Shown: one piece after another, positions 63,891 through 64,000 of the stretch
Layout: each line of letters starts with the position of its first letter
How positions within the stretch are numbered: the stretch's first letter is position 1
Source: Methylobacterium bullatum
GTDB taxonomy: Bacteria > Pseudomonadota > Alphaproteobacteria > Rhizobiales > Beijerinckiaceae
Assembly: GCF_014845095.1 (NCBI RefSeq)
Contig: NZ_NKUG01000036.1
Span: forward strand, 40,219 to 104,218
Length of the DNA stretch: 64,000 bases
Reading direction: 5' to 3'
Translations under genes and position numbers: made by a program
The notes under the pieces: generated by a model
Seen by the model: only the letters and a program-made list of their open reading frames with translations
The model's database searches: none
What the model was told of the DNA's origin: nothing

Positions 63891-64000
63891 CTCCTCCCCC
63901 TTGTGGGGAGGAGTTGGAGGTGGGGGTGATTGGGTGGCCCTCGGCCTGCGCAGGCTGGCGGAGCCACCCTTACCCTCGATCCCTCCCCACAAGGGGAGGG
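63891..64000. repeat. Paired palindromic intergenic repeats
   Basis: Two related hairpins: CTCCTCCCC/GGGGAGGAG (63891-63913) and CCCTCCCC/GGGGAGGG (63981-64000). Their loops are CTTGT and ACAA. The arms and loops are related to each other in inverted orientation (CCCCTTGTGGGG against CCCCACAAGGGG), so the pair bounds a roughly 110-base unit. This looks like a dispersed intergenic repeat of the kind common in Rhizobiales genomes. Confidence 0.65.

Overview
The window is a high-GC (mid-60s % by eye) alphaproteobacterial chromosome segment, most likely from the Methylobacterium/Methylorubrum group. The reasons are an NAD-linked molybdenum-type formate dehydrogenase operon, an orphan lanthanide-type PQQ methanol dehydrogenase, an aa3 oxidase operon with Rhizobiales-like gene order, and several other Rhizobiales-style traits (LpxI rather than LpxH, S2 with a C-terminal extension). 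The species cannot be fixed from this sequence alone. No tRNA, rRNA, CRISPR array, transposase or prophage gene was seen.

Layout. 1-480: 5' part of glutamate synthase large subunit (minus). 1125-2042: secreted Pro-rich PepSY-like protein. 2128-9275: fdsGBA-fdhD-fdsD formate dehydrogenase operon with an upstream LysR regulator, all minus. 9699-16577: plus-strand cytochrome aa3 operon (subunit II, subunit I, ctaB, small ctaF, ctaG, subunit III, DUF983, SURF1), followed by a DUF4864 protein and an orphan glycosyltransferase-like gene. 18784-26244: thrC, an M16 peptidase, a membrane GGDEF/EAL protein, a coiled-coil protein and a degenerate ferredoxin-reductase-like protein. 26371-28767 (minus): rlmE, ppx, and an atypical single-domain response regulator. 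29160-29918: double cold-shock-domain protein. 30337-52051 (minus): the classical alphaproteobacterial translation/envelope supercluster rpsB-tsf-pyrH-frr-uppS-cdsA-dxr ... rseP-bamA-lpxD-fabZ-lpxA-lpxI-lpxB.

That supercluster is interrupted twice. A degenerate BLUF gene lies between pyrH and frr. A module of about 5.6 kb (EmrAB-type efflux pump with divergent TetR regulator and paired operators, plus an SDR-DoxX fusion and a DUF2269 membrane protein) lies between dxr and rseP. 52229-58155 (minus): rRNA modification genes, then era-rnc-lepB-acpS-pdxJ. 58271-59742: PH-domain, PepSY and MgtC-like genes. 59707-61049: a mosaic scar with a 119-bp direct repeat, fragments of the two flanking genes and a low-GC GT51-like transglycosylase gene. 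60971-62749: orphan lanthanide-type methanol dehydrogenase. 63114-63866: rpsF-rpsR, followed by palindromic repeats at the window edge.

Functionally, the window links the end of C1 oxidation (methanol dehydrogenase; formate to CO2 plus NADH) to terminal respiration. It also holds most of the lipid A, outer-membrane assembly and isoprenoid carrier genes and a core translation set. The most unusual points are the repeat-flanked mosaic scar, the BLUF domain that lacks its photochemical tyrosine and flavin-binding asparagines, the efflux island at the dxr/rseP junction with a perfect 25-bp operator, and a candidate switchable S6:S18 mRNA leader.
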